DNA of 61,817 nt. It comes from Janthinobacterium sp. (GTDB taxonomy: Bacteria; Pseudomonadota; Gammaproteobacteria; Burkholderiales; Chitinibacteraceae). The stretch spans positions 1 through 61,817 of the forward strand of contig JANYCY010000026.1 in the NCBI GenBank assembly GCA_025360045.1, given 5' to 3'. Made by a program: the position numbers and the translations under genes. The notes beneath the pieces are model-generated. The model did no database searches. It had not been told where the DNA came from and was given only the letters and a program-made list of their open reading frames with translations. Every line of letters begins with the position of its first letter. Positions within the stretch are counted from its first letter, which is position 1. Positions 23,892 to 31,931 of the stretch are shown here, piece by piece.

Positions 23892-24850
23892 TAGCGGCCT
23901 CCTTTGCGGGACAGTTGATCGGTGGCCACAGCCAGAATAACCAAAATACCGGTGATTAAAATTTGGTAAACCGAGGACACGCCCATCAGCGTCAGGCCAT
24001 TACGAAATACGCCCACAATCATCGCGCCAATTAAAGATCCAACAATCACGCCGCGCCCGCCAAACAAACTGGTGCCGCCCAGTACAACAGCAGTAATTGC
24101 ATCAAGGTTTTCTGTTTGCCCCGCATTTGGGTCACCCACACCGGTGCGTGCTACTGAAAGCAGCGATGCCACGCCGTAGCACAGCCCTGCCAGTACATAC
24201 ACCATGAGGATGACGCGGTGGGTGGCAATGCCGGTGAGCCGAGTGGCTTCTGGGTTATTGCCGACTGCATAAATATGGCGGCCCTGTGCGGTTTCGCGTA
24301 GCCATATCCAGCTCAGTGCATAGCAGGCCAGCATCAGCACCGTGCCATAGGCGACTTGGGTTTGGCCGATGCCAAAGGTGTTGCCAAAAAAGGTCATGGC
24401 GGCGGGTAAATCGGTAATGGTTTGCGAGCCTGAATAGAGCTGGGTAATGGCAAACGCGATATTCATTGTGCCAAGTGTCACAATAAAAGGCGGCAATTTA
24501 ATACGGGTGACCAGCAGGCCATTGAGTAAGCCAAAGCCTGCGGTAACAGCAAGGCCGATTGAAATGGCAAGGATGGGATGCAGGCCATAATCATTAGCCA
24601 CTTTGGTCATCACTACGCCGCCGAGCGCCATCACCATGCCACAGGACAGATCGATGCCAGCGGTTAAAATAATCAGTGTCTGGCCAATTGCAATCAGCCC
24701 TACCACCATAATCTGCTGCAAAATCAGCGAAAAATTCGCGCCAGTTAAAAACTGCTCGCTTTGAAACGAGAAAAAACCGCAGGCCAGCAGCAGGGCCAAA
24801 AATGGCCCCAGAGTGCCGATAGACGGGATGTGATCTTTCCAACTCGGCAT
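23891..24850 (-). CDS. Sugar ABC transporter permease (BPD_transp_2, FrcC/RbsC type)
   Basis: A 319-residue membrane protein with about ten helices. The family signature is clear: LIAIGQTLIILTAGIDLSCGMVMALGGVVM near the N-terminus and LDAITAVVLGGTSLFGGRGVIVGSLIGAMIVGVFRNGLTLMGVSS near the end. It forms the channel for the sugar delivered by the binding protein encoded 79 bp upstream. Confidence 0.93.
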   Translation of the reverse strand: MPSWKDHIPSIGTLGPFLALLLACGFFSFQSEQFLTGANFSLILQQIMVVGLIAIGQTLIILTAGIDLSCGMVMALGGVVMTKVANDYGLHPILAISIGLAVTAGFGLLNGLLVTRIKLPPFIVTLGTMNIAFAITQLYSGSQTITDLPAAMTFFGNTFGIGQTQVAYGTVLMLACYALSWIWLRETAQGRHIYAVGNNPEATRLTGIATHRVILMVYVLAGLCYGVASLLSVARTGVGDPNAGQTENLDAITAVVLGGTSLFGGRGVIVGSLIGAMIVGVFRNGLTLMGVSSVYQILITGILVILAVATDQLSRKGGR

Positions 24851-24929
24851 AGATAACCTCTTTTTTTGATAAAAGTGCGGCAGGCACGCAGATCAGTTGC
24901 GCTTGACCTTTGTGCCTGCAGATGGCTGC

Positions 24930-25919
24930 TTACTTATTACCCCAGCACAAATCCATACCGGTTTTACTGTCTTTGCTGTCTACGCCAGCAACCGCTTTAT
25001 TGGCGATCAGGGTGACGCCGGTGTCGGTGTAACCCGATGGTTTTTTGCCTGTTTTGGCATATTCAACACCAGCAGCTACGCCCATTGCGGCCATTTTTAG
25101 CGGGTATTGTTGTGATGTGGCGGCGATCTTGCCGTTTTTAAGATCTTTAATCCCCTGGCATCCGCCATCTACCGAAACAATCAGCACGCCTTTTTCTTTG
25201 CCGGCTTTTTTCAGTGCATTAAATGCACCGGCGGCGGCTGGCTCGTTAATGGTGTAGACCAAATTGATATCAGGGTTCTTTTGCAGACAGTTTTCCATGG
25301 CAGTCTGGCCCTTGGCCTGATCGCCAAAGCTGTCTGCCATGCAAACTACATTGGCGGGTTTGGCTAATTCATTGTTTTTTGCATCAAAGGATTGCAGGCC
25401 AAAGCCTTGTAAAAAGCCATTGTGGCGTTGCGCGCCAACGGGGTGGCCGGGGAATAAATCCAGCGTGGCGATTTTTGCGGGCTTGCCTGCGAAGGTGGCC
25501 TTGGCGTATTCGCCGATCAGCACACCCGCTTTAAAGTTGTCGGTGGCAAAGAGCGCATCGGTGGCGTCAGCCGGATCAGTCGGGCTATCGAGCGCAATAA
25601 TCAGCACGCCTTTTTCGCGGGCTTTTTTAATGGTGGGCACAATCGCTTTGGAATCACTTGGGGTAATCAAAATGGTTTTGGCCCCCGCAGCAATCATGTT
25701 TTCGATGGCGGTCACCTGGCCTGCGTTATCGCCATCGGCCTTGCCCGAGGCAGAAAGCAGCTTGGCGCCCTTGGCTTTAGCCTCAGCGGTCGCACCTTCT
25801 TTCATTTTTACAAAGAAAGGATTGGTTTCAGTTTTAGTAATCAGGCCAATGACAGGCTCGCTGGCAAAAACAGGGGCAGCGATAAAGGCAAGGGCAATAC
25901 AGATACGGGTTTGCAGCAT
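24930..25919 (-). CDS. Sugar ABC transporter substrate-binding protein (FrcB-like)
   Basis: A 329-residue periplasmic protein with signal peptide MLQTRICIALAFIAAPVFA and a type I periplasmic-binding fold: VIGLITKTETNPFFVKMKEGA, ILITPSDSKAIVPTIKKA, VYTINEPAAAGAFNALKKAG, SVDGGCQGIKDLKNG. The pattern fits the fructose/ribose subgroup. First gene of the cluster; the order binding protein, permease, single-domain ATPase with a kinase and ROK regulator nearby parallels rhizobial frcBCAK. Substrate is inferred, not shown. Confidence 0.9.
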   Translation of the reverse strand: MLQTRICIALAFIAAPVFASEPVIGLITKTETNPFFVKMKEGATAEAKAKGAKLLSASGKADGDNAGQVTAIENMIAAGAKTILITPSDSKAIVPTIKKAREKGVLIIALDSPTDPADATDALFATDNFKAGVLIGEYAKATFAGKPAKIATLDLFPGHPVGAQRHNGFLQGFGLQSFDAKNNELAKPANVVCMADSFGDQAKGQTAMENCLQKNPDINLVYTINEPAAAGAFNALKKAGKEKGVLIVSVDGGCQGIKDLKNGKIAATSQQYPLKMAAMGVAAGVEYAKTGKKPSGYTDTGVTLIANKAVAGVDSKDSKTGMDLCWGNK

Positions 25920-25982
25920 TTCTCTTCTCCAAAGAATAGGCAGTCTGGCCTGAGGGTTACCCCATCAAATCGGCGTTTTTAA

Positions 25983-26003
25983 TAAATCACTCGGTTTGAT
26001 TTA
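25983..26003 (-). promoter_or_regulatory. Candidate ROK-regulator operator
   Basis: TAAATCA-CTCGGTT-TGATTTA is a perfect 7-bp inverted repeat 64 bp upstream of the binding-protein gene, with a further half-site TAAATCA at 26029-26035. AT-rich palindromes of this kind are typical ROK operators. Inference. Confidence 0.5.
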
Positions 26004-26161
26004 ATCGATATTAGGCTGAGGGTTTTAATAAATCAATAGGGTTTACTTATGTAAAAACCCTTATTAAACAGTTGTTTAGTTGTGTGTTTTGGATGGATTG
26101 ATTCTGTTTAAATAGTAGATAAACTCAGGCGGGCCGCGGCTTTCACGACGAATTGCATGCA

Positions 26162-26197
26162 ATTGCTGCTCACTAGAGTGAGAAGCAATATTTTTTT
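26162..26197 (+). terminator. Orphan terminator-like hairpin in the sugar-operon upstream region
   Basis: ATTGCTGCTCACT and AGTGAGAAGCAAT pair with one mismatch, followed by TATTTTTTT. No gene reads into it from the left, so it may end a small RNA starting in the 25920-26160 region or an upstream antisense transcript. A small palindrome GAATTGCATGCAATT-type precedes it. The rest of the 476-bp gap shows nothing else. Confidence 0.4.
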
Positions 26198-26395
26198 GCT
26201 TAGAGGGGATAAACGGCAAAATACTGTGGTTTATTTAGCGAAGGAGCGAGAGCCAATGGCCCTGCTTCATGCGTTTTTTACTTGAAAAATGAAAGGCAAT
26301 TTAGCGTTTACAGGATGATTGGCTGAATGAGCCAAGAGGTGCAGCTATAATGTATTGCTTATGAATGAGCAGATGAGTTTGTTTAAGGTTTATGT

Positions 26396-26863
26396 ATGAA
26401 AATTTCACTTTTAGTATTGGCTTTCTTCCTCTCTATGCCCACATTTGCCGCCAAGGTTTATCAATGGCGCGATGCCGATGGCCGAGTGTTTTACTCTGAT
26501 CAGCCAGCGCCCGGCCAAAATGCAAGGGAAAGAAATATCCGCGTGCAGAGTAGCACTGCAAGCCAAGTGCAAGATCAAGCATCTATGGTGCTGTATGTTT
26601 CGCCCGAATGCGGCCAGCCTTGCAGCGATGCGGTAGAGCTGCTTGATAGTCGCAAAATCAATTACGAGTTAAAAAACCCCAATCGTTCAGAGCCACAAAT
26701 GATTGAGTTTATCAATCTGGTTGGTAGCCTTTCGGTGCGCACCCCCGTGCTGGTAATGGGCAAAAAAGTGCTTAGCCCTTGGGATAAGTTGATTTGGGGC
26801 GCAACGTTAAATAAAGCGGGCTACCCCGTGCAAGACAAGAAAAACGCCTCGCAAGCAAAATAA
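26396..26863 (+). CDS. Exported DUF4124/glutaredoxin-like protein
   Basis: A 155-residue protein. Signal peptide MKISLLVLAFFLSMPTFA, then DUF4124 (KVYQWRDADGRVFYSDQPAPGQNA), then a glutaredoxin-like domain from about residue 63 (MVLYVSPECGQPCSDAVELLDSRKINYELKNPN ... RTPVLVMG). The redox motif reads C-G-Q-P-C, one residue longer than the usual C-x2-C, so oxidoreductase chemistry is not assured. Periplasmic. Single gene. Confidence 0.8.
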   Translation: MKISLLVLAFFLSMPTFAAKVYQWRDADGRVFYSDQPAPGQNARERNIRVQSSTASQVQDQASMVLYVSPECGQPCSDAVELLDSRKINYELKNPNRSEPQMIEFINLVGSLSVRTPVLVMGKKVLSPWDKLIWGATLNKAGYPVQDKKNASQAK

Positions 26864-26871
26864 AGCCTTTT

Positions 26872-26908
26872 TTAGGCCATCTTTCGCTATACCAATCAGA
26901 TGGCCTAA
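26872..26908. other. Hairpin between the glutaredoxin-like gene and the cyclase
   Basis: TTAGGCCATCT and AGATGGCCTAA form an 11-bp perfect stem around a 15-nt loop, 13 bp before the cyclase start. It may terminate the upstream transcript or influence cyclase translation. Confidence 0.5.
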
Positions 26909-26920
26909 TAGGATCGAGGT

Positions 26921-28786
26921 ATGCACAAATCAATCCGCATTGTGTTGGCAAGCTGCGTGGTGATTGGGGCGAGCTGGCTTGGTTTGCATTTTTTTGCTGG
27001 AGCCGATGAAATATATCGTGATGTATTTCATCGGCTGGCTGGGGCGCGTGCCCCCGCAACACACGTGGTTTTGCTGGCGGTGGATGACGCCACGCTGGCG
27101 CAATATCCCGATACACCCCTCGCATTTTTTTCCCCTTTATTTGCCCATGCCGCTCAAACCGCCATCGATGCGGGGGCCAAAGTGATTGCGCTCGACTTTA
27201 TGCTCGGCATCAGCGCTGAGCAGTGGTTGGCCGAGCATGAAAGCCCTAGAGCGGGGGATTTTGATCAGCCCTTACGCGCCCTAGTCGGGCAGCAATCACT
27301 CTTGCTGCCTGCGCTGAAACAGGCGGATCGCTTACAACTGCCTGCCGCCGCCTATACCATTGCCGTGCCTGATTTTGATCTGGCCCATCATCTAGGAAGG
27401 GTTGATTTGCCCGCGGATGGTGATGGCATTGTGCGGCGTATTCCCTTGGTTTGGCATGACGAGGCAGAAGGAAACCCTGTGCTTTCTATGCCCCTGCTTT
27501 TGGCTTTGCGCCATAGCAATCAGCAGGCGCAGGCTAAAAAATGGCGCTTAGGCGGGCAGGCTATCGATCGGGATTCGCCACCGCAACGTATTGCATGGCT
27601 GGGGCCGCCCGGCACTGTGCCGCAAATTGCCATGCAGCGCTTATTAGCCAAGCAAGCCTTGCAAGACCCGCAAGTTTTAGCACTTGCAGGCAAGGCCTTA
27701 GTGCTGGGTGGCGCTTATACCGGCATGCAAGATTGGCATCTCACGCCTTACGGCATGGGCAGGGGGCATGCCTTGATGAGCGGCCCAGAAATACTGGCCC
27801 AGAGTGTGGAAATGTTGCTCTCAGGCAGGCGGCTGATCGCGCCCGCAATGCATTGGCAATATTTAAGCTTACTCTTGATCGGCTTAAGCCTTTTGTATGC
27901 TTTTATTTTGCTGAATCATCGATGGCTACTGCCTGCCGGAATACTGATTTTACTGCTACCAATTGCTGTGGCTTATCTGGCGTTTTTGCAAGATTTGCTC
28001 TGGCCGGTTTTCCCCGTGCAAATCGCCATTGCCAGCGCCATTTTGGCGGCTCTGCTATTAAAGCTAAATAGAGCCGCGCGTAAACAGCGTTATTTAACTG
28101 AATTATTTGGCCGTTTTGTGTCTCCTGCGATTGTGAAGCAAATGGCCGAGAGCGATACCATGCCGGTGATGGGCGGGGAGCGTGTGGTGGCGACGGTGCT
28201 GTTTTGCGATATTCGCAGCTTTACCAGCTTGTCAGAACTCTTAAAGCCTGAAGATGTGGTGGAACTACTCAACGCCTGGTTTGAGCGCGCCTGCGCCATT
28301 GCTTGGCAATACGGTGGCACGGTAGACAAGCTGATTGGCGACGCCATGATGGTGGAATTCGGCACACCGCTGCGCCATCCAGATCATGCCCAGCGAGCAG
28401 TCGCCGCGGGCTTGGCTTTGGAGACTGCGGCGCGTGAGATGTCGGCTTGGGTGGATCAGCGTTTTCCCTCGCATTCCTTTCCTGATTTTGCGGTTGGGGT
28501 GGGCTTACATACCGGCCCCTTAGTGATTGGCAATATTGGATCCAGCTTAAAAACTGATTACACCGCCATCGGCGATACGGTCAATGTGGCGGCGCGTTTA
28601 GAGGGCTTAGGTAAGACGCTAGGCTGTGTGGTGGTGGCTAGCCAAGAAACGGTGCAGGCCGTGGCGGGGATCGTCACGGGCGATGCGACTTCTTTATTAG
28701 TAAAGGGCCGAGCCGAGCCGGTGGTGGTTTACGCCGTGCATGGTTTGAGCGTCATTAAGGAGCAAGAAAATGAAATGGATTCCTAG
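26921..28786 (+). CDS. CHASE2-domain adenylate/guanylate cyclase
   Basis: A 621-residue membrane protein. An N-terminal helix is followed by a periplasmic CHASE2 sensor domain (to about residue 300), then three helices (about 312-378) and a cytoplasmic class III cyclase domain (about 415-605). Both metal-binding Asp residues are present (LFCDIRSFTS and KLIGDAMMVEFG), and the Lys in VDKLIGD together with YTAIGDTVNVAARLEG suggests ATP as substrate. CHASE2 proteins sense unknown extracellular signals. The stop overlaps the next gene by 17 bp, so the two form an operon. Confidence 0.93.
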   Translation: MHKSIRIVLASCVVIGASWLGLHFFAGADEIYRDVFHRLAGARAPATHVVLLAVDDATLAQYPDTPLAFFSPLFAHAAQTAIDAGAKVIALDFMLGISAEQWLAEHESPRAGDFDQPLRALVGQQSLLLPALKQADRLQLPAAAYTIAVPDFDLAHHLGRVDLPADGDGIVRRIPLVWHDEAEGNPVLSMPLLLALRHSNQQAQAKKWRLGGQAIDRDSPPQRIAWLGPPGTVPQIAMQRLLAKQALQDPQVLALAGKALVLGGAYTGMQDWHLTPYGMGRGHALMSGPEILAQSVEMLLSGRRLIAPAMHWQYLSLLLIGLSLLYAFILLNHRWLLPAGILILLLPIAVAYLAFLQDLLWPVFPVQIAIASAILAALLLKLNRAARKQRYLTELFGRFVSPAIVKQMAESDTMPVMGGERVVATVLFCDIRSFTSLSELLKPEDVVELLNAWFERACAIAWQYGGTVDKLIGDAMMVEFGTPLRHPDHAQRAVAAGLALETAAREMSAWVDQRFPSHSFPDFAVGVGLHTGPLVIGNIGSSLKTDYTAIGDTVNVAARLEGLGKTLGCVVVASQETVQAVAGIVTGDATSLLVKGRAEPVVVYAVHGLSVIKEQENEMDS

Positions 28787-29378
28787 TGTGCTATTAGGGC
28801 TGGCTATGACGAGCTTTGCGGCAGAAAATATCGTGGTGTTAAAAACTATGAAAGCCTTACAATTTAATAGTAAGGGTGAGGCGAAAGTATTAAAGCCCTA
28901 TGTCAAGCTACTGGCAGGCGATCAGCTACTCCTGCCCGATGCTGCCGAAGTGCAACTGGTATGGATCGATTCTGGTCGCCATGAAATCTGGAAAGGCCCC
29001 GCCCGCTTAAAGCTACTAAATGACGCCGCTGAAGAGAGCAATCACAAGCCTGCAGCGCAAATCAAAACCCTGCCCGCCGCCCTACGTAGCCAGCTGGGGC
29101 TGGTGGGGAGCACGCTCACGTCGATTAAACAAATGGGCGGGATTATTAATGTGCGGGCAATTAGCGAATCCAATGAAAGCCAAGCGATTGCCGATCAAGC
29201 GCGTCAGGAATTAGCCGCCGATGATCTCGCGCCTGATTTATTTTTACTGCAAGAGCAGTGGCAAGCGCAAAACTGGAAAGCAGTGCGGCAAACATTTAAA
29301 CGCTTGCAGTTGCTCGACCCTAGTAATACAGAGCTGGCTGCGGTGGCTGCGGCGCTGGATAAAAAAATGAAACCCTAA
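28770..29378 (+). CDS. Periplasmic FecR-like partner of the CHASE2 cyclase
   Basis: A 202-residue protein with signal peptide MKWIPSVLLGLAMTSFAA. The first half (VKLLAGDQLLLPDAAEVQLVWIDSGRHEIWKGPARLKL) resembles a FecR-type beta domain as often encoded next to CHASE2 cyclases. The second half is helical (DLFLLQEQWQAQNWKAVRQTFKRLQLLDPSN), TPR-like. It overlaps the cyclase gene by 17 bp, so it is a likely periplasmic modulator of the CHASE2 domain. Inference from context. Confidence 0.7.
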   Translation: MKWIPSVLLGLAMTSFAAENIVVLKTMKALQFNSKGEAKVLKPYVKLLAGDQLLLPDAAEVQLVWIDSGRHEIWKGPARLKLLNDAAEESNHKPAAQIKTLPAALRSQLGLVGSTLTSIKQMGGIINVRAISESNESQAIADQARQELAADDLAPDLFLLQEQWQAQNWKAVRQTFKRLQLLDPSNTELAAVAAALDKKMKP

Positions 29379-29439
29379 GCATGCGCAGCTTGGCTTGGCA
29401 GTTAGAGCGATAGGTTTACTTCTCTTTGCGATAGATCGC

Positions 29440-30123
29440 CTAATCCTCTGTTTTAGCAAATACATAACCCACACCGCGCACGGTGATGATGCGCTTGGGG
29501 GCTTTGGAATCGTCGCCAATCGCTGCGCGAAGTTTGGAGATGTGTACGTCGATGCTGCGATCAAAGGCTTCCAGCGTTTCCCCGCGTACCTGATCTAAAA
29601 TCTGCTCTCGGCTCAACACCTTACCGGCGTGGCGGGCGAGGCAAAGTAATAAATCAAATTGGTAGCTGGTGATGCTGCACGTTTGCCCCGCAACCATGAC
29701 GCTGCGGGCATCGGCGTCGATTTCTATCTTGCCAAAGGTAAGTGAGCTGCTGTCAGCGCTGTTTTTGCGGCGCAAGATGGCGCGTAATCGGGCGAGTAAT
29801 TCTCTGGCATCAAAGGGCTTGGCGAGATAATCGTCGGCGCCTAATTCCAGCCCTACAATTCGGTCGGTCACATCGCCTCGGGCGGTCAGCATCAGAATGG
29901 GCAGCGGGTTGGTTTGTCTAATTTGCCGGCATAAATCAAGGCCGTCAGCATCGGGCAGCATTAAATCCAAAATCAGCGCATCAAAGCTGCGGCTGGCGAG
30001 TGCCGCTAAGCCGCGTTTACCGTCGTGCGCTACTTCCACCGCAAAGCCTTGCAGCCGCAAGTATTCGGCCAACATCGCGGTAAGTCGTTCGTCGTCATCG
30101 ATCAGTAAGAGCTGCTTGGACAT
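29440..30123 (-). CDS. OmpR/CpxR-type response regulator
   Basis: A 227-residue protein: receiver domain with acidic pocket (LLIDDDERL), phosphoacceptor Asp (LILDLMLPDADGLDL), Thr (MLTARGD) and Lys (YLAKPFD), then a winged-helix Trans_reg_C domain (VLSREQILDQVRG ... DVHISKLRAAIGDD ... GVGYVF). A CpxP/Spy-type gene lies upstream on the same strand, pointing to a Cpx-like envelope stress response. No histidine kinase follows; the gene converges on the cyclase operon, so the partner kinase lies elsewhere or is lost. Confidence 0.92.
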   Translation of the reverse strand: MSKQLLLIDDDERLTAMLAEYLRLQGFAVEVAHDGKRGLAALASRSFDALILDLMLPDADGLDLCRQIRQTNPLPILMLTARGDVTDRIVGLELGADDYLAKPFDARELLARLRAILRRKNSADSSSLTFGKIEIDADARSVMVAGQTCSITSYQFDLLLCLARHAGKVLSREQILDQVRGETLEAFDRSIDVHISKLRAAIGDDSKAPKRIITVRGVGYVFAKTED

Positions 30124-30237
30124 GCGATTCCTATGGCGGGTTTAGCCGCGACTTTAGCCACGATGCGATTCGTGGCTGAAATTATGGTGGTTCCTAGCAA
30201 GATATTTTAGTTAGTCTTGATCGAGTGCTAAACCTTA

Positions 30238-30360
30238 AACCACAGAGTAAAACGAGGACACAGAGTCCACAGAGAAAACCATCGAACCTGTCTTCCTCTG
30301 TGAAACTCTGTGTTCTCTGCGTTCTCTGCGTTCTCTGCGTTCTCTGCGTTCTCTGTGGTT
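30238..30360. repeat. CTCTGTG palindrome with period-9 tandem array GTTCTCTGC
   Basis: AACCACAGAG (30238) and CTCTGTGGTT (30351-30360) are inverted borders. The right arm contains five 9-bp units (30312-30356), four exact GTTCTCTGC and a last GTTCTCTGT; the left arm has degenerate ACACAGAG copies. It occupies most of the 306-bp gap between the response regulator and the CpxP-like gene. Confidence 0.85.
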
Positions 30361-30429
30361 CGAGATTTTGCGACCTCAGCTTTAAGCTGAAGCATTTTTA
30401 TAAGCAGGTTTCATTTTAAAAAAACCTGT

Positions 30430-30933
30430 TTAACCGTGCTTACGGCCTTTTCTATCCATTTTTTCCACTAGCTTAAGCCTTTGCTCTGGCGTTAGGATTT
30501 TGCTAGCTTCGGCGAGAATGGCGGTTAGTTTACGGGATGATTCATCCATTGCCTTGATCTTGGCAGCGCGCAGTGTTTCAAGCTGTGCGGCATCTACCGT
30601 CGTTTGGCTTAAGGCTTTACGCAGCTCATCTCTATCATCATGCATGGCTTCTCTTTGCGTTTTCATTTCTTTAAACGCTTGTTCAGCAAGCTGATTGAGC
30701 TGGGCTTTTTGCGCATCTGTTGCGCCTACTTCTTGCAGCGCTTTATCTAAGCGGCCCTGCATCATTTTATGCATTTGCTCAGGATTGCCGTGGCGCATAC
30801 CCGGCCCGCCGCCGCAGTGCTCGGGCGAGACTGCATAAGCGATGCCACCTAAAGAAAGCCCCATTACAGCAATCATAGCTGCACGGCGTTTCATATGGCG
30901 ATGTTGAAATTTGGCTTTAAGTGCGCTGAACAT
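30430..30933 (-). CDS. CpxP/Spy-family periplasmic stress protein
   Basis: A 167-residue protein beginning MFSALKAKFQHRHMKRRAAMIAVMGLSLGGIAYA, a long positively charged signal peptide. The body is all-helical with an LTxxQ-type motif (ILTPEQRLKLVEKM) and a region GATDAQKAQLNQLAEQAFKEMK, as in CpxP and Spy, which buffer envelope protein misfolding. ATG 30933 has AAGGAA 8 nt upstream; the longer frame to 31092 is not supported. It ends in a basic tail DRKGRKHG. Likely regulated by the adjacent CpxR-like protein. Confidence 0.82.
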   Translation of the reverse strand: MFSALKAKFQHRHMKRRAAMIAVMGLSLGGIAYAVSPEHCGGGPGMRHGNPEQMHKMMQGRLDKALQEVGATDAQKAQLNQLAEQAFKEMKTQREAMHDDRDELRKALSQTTVDAAQLETLRAAKIKAMDESSRKLTAILAEASKILTPEQRLKLVEKMDRKGRKHG

Positions 30934-31065
30934 GGTGTTTTCCTTGGGAGTAGTTTGGTTTTGCAGCTTTGTTTTGTAAAACAAGCTGCAACAACTGCAG
31001 AATAGCCGCCCGAAGTAAAGCGTATGTGTTGCTTGTGTAAAGTTATGTGTAGTGGGGCTGATATC

Positions 31066-31084
31066 CAATCCTATCAACTTAAGC
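31066..31084 (+). repeat. Solo end of the CAATCCTATC element
   Basis: CAATCCTATCAACTTAAGC is identical to the consensus terminal repeat of 13109-13261 and 44769-45341. No right end is recognisable before ridA, so this is a truncated or decayed copy. Confidence 0.65.
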
Positions 31085-31124
31085 AAAGCCAAGGAAAAAT
31101 GATGCCTTTGTAGCTTGGGTTAGT

Positions 31125-31159
31125 TGGTTTATTCGCCTATTTAAAGGGCGAATAAACCA
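31125..31159. repeat. TGGTTTATTCGCC hairpin
   Basis: TGGTTTATTCGCC and GGCGAATAAACCA form a 13-bp stem around TATTTAAAG. Related fragments (GTTGGGTTACGC, AAATAGGCGAGGG) continue to about 31255. Repeat debris between the CpxP-like gene and ridA. Confidence 0.55.
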
Positions 31160-31361
31160 GCGTAACCCAACACGTATGGGCAAAAGAATGTTGGGTTACG
31201 CGAGAAAGCTGCAAACCCAGTTACGCAAAGCACCACGTCGTTTTAAATAGGCGAGGGTGAATAAGGGGAGGCGGCACATGCGGGTAAGCTTCACTTAAAC
31301 CCCATCGCTTGGGGTGTTATCATTGTCTATACATAGTTGATTTATTCACAAGGACACCCCC

Positions 31362-31742
31362 ATGAAAGACCTAAACACCAGCAATGCCCCAGCCGCTATC
31401 GGCCCTTATGTACAAGCTAAAGATATTGGTCAGCTAGTTTTTACTTCTGGTCAATTGCCAATTGATCCAGCCACAGGTGAAATGCCAGCAGCGGCAGGCG
31501 CGCAAACGACTCAGTGCCTAGCCAATGTAGCGGCCATCTTGCTGGAAGCGGGCCTGAACGCATCAAACATCATCAAAACTACCGTGTTTGTAAAAGACTT
31601 AAACCATTTTGCCGAAGTCAACGAAGCCTATAGTCGCTTCTTTGAAGGCACAGGCAGCTACCCAGCACGCAGCTGCGTAGAAGTCGCGCGTCTACCTAAA
31701 GACGCAATGGTTGAAATCGAAGTGATCGCACTGCGCGCTTAA
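31362..31742 (+). CDS. ridA: RidA-family reactive enamine/imine deaminase
   Basis: A 126-residue protein of the RidA (YjgF/YER057c/UK114) family: APAAIGPYVQAKDIGQLVFTSGQLPIDPATGE, then PARSCVEVARLPKDAMVEIEVIAL with the conserved substrate-binding Arg. It hydrolyses reactive 2-aminoacrylate-type enamines made by PLP enzymes, protecting the cell. Cytoplasmic trimer. Stands alone, with a hairpin at 31782-31808 after it. Confidence 0.95.
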   Translation: MKDLNTSNAPAAIGPYVQAKDIGQLVFTSGQLPIDPATGEMPAAAGAQTTQCLANVAAILLEAGLNASNIIKTTVFVKDLNHFAEVNEAYSRFFEGTGSYPARSCVEVARLPKDAMVEIEVIALRA

Positions 31743-31781
31743 GGTTTGAGTTTGTAAATGCATTTGGCTCTATGTGGTTTT

Positions 31782-31808
31782 CGGCGTAACTATTGCTTAG
31801 TTACGCCG
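31782..31808 (+). terminator. Hairpin after ridA
   Basis: CGGCGTAAC-TATTGCTTA-GTTACGCCG, a 9-bp stem followed by TATTTC. Possible terminator, and also related to the hairpin at 2972-2999. Confidence 0.5.
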
Positions 31809-31931
31809 TATTTCATTAGAGGGGAGCTTTTTTTTAGGATGGGTATTGAGTTTTGTCTTGTTTGAGCTTTGAAGAGGTTCTTTGCACTCAATGCATATTT
31901 TTACCTAGTCTTTAGTAGCTTTTAAGCTACA

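Noticed and set aside
30225-30419. 64-codon frame (LCVLCVLCVLCVLC repeats)
   Set aside because: Pure translation of the period-9 DNA array; no ribosome site and no conserved protein.
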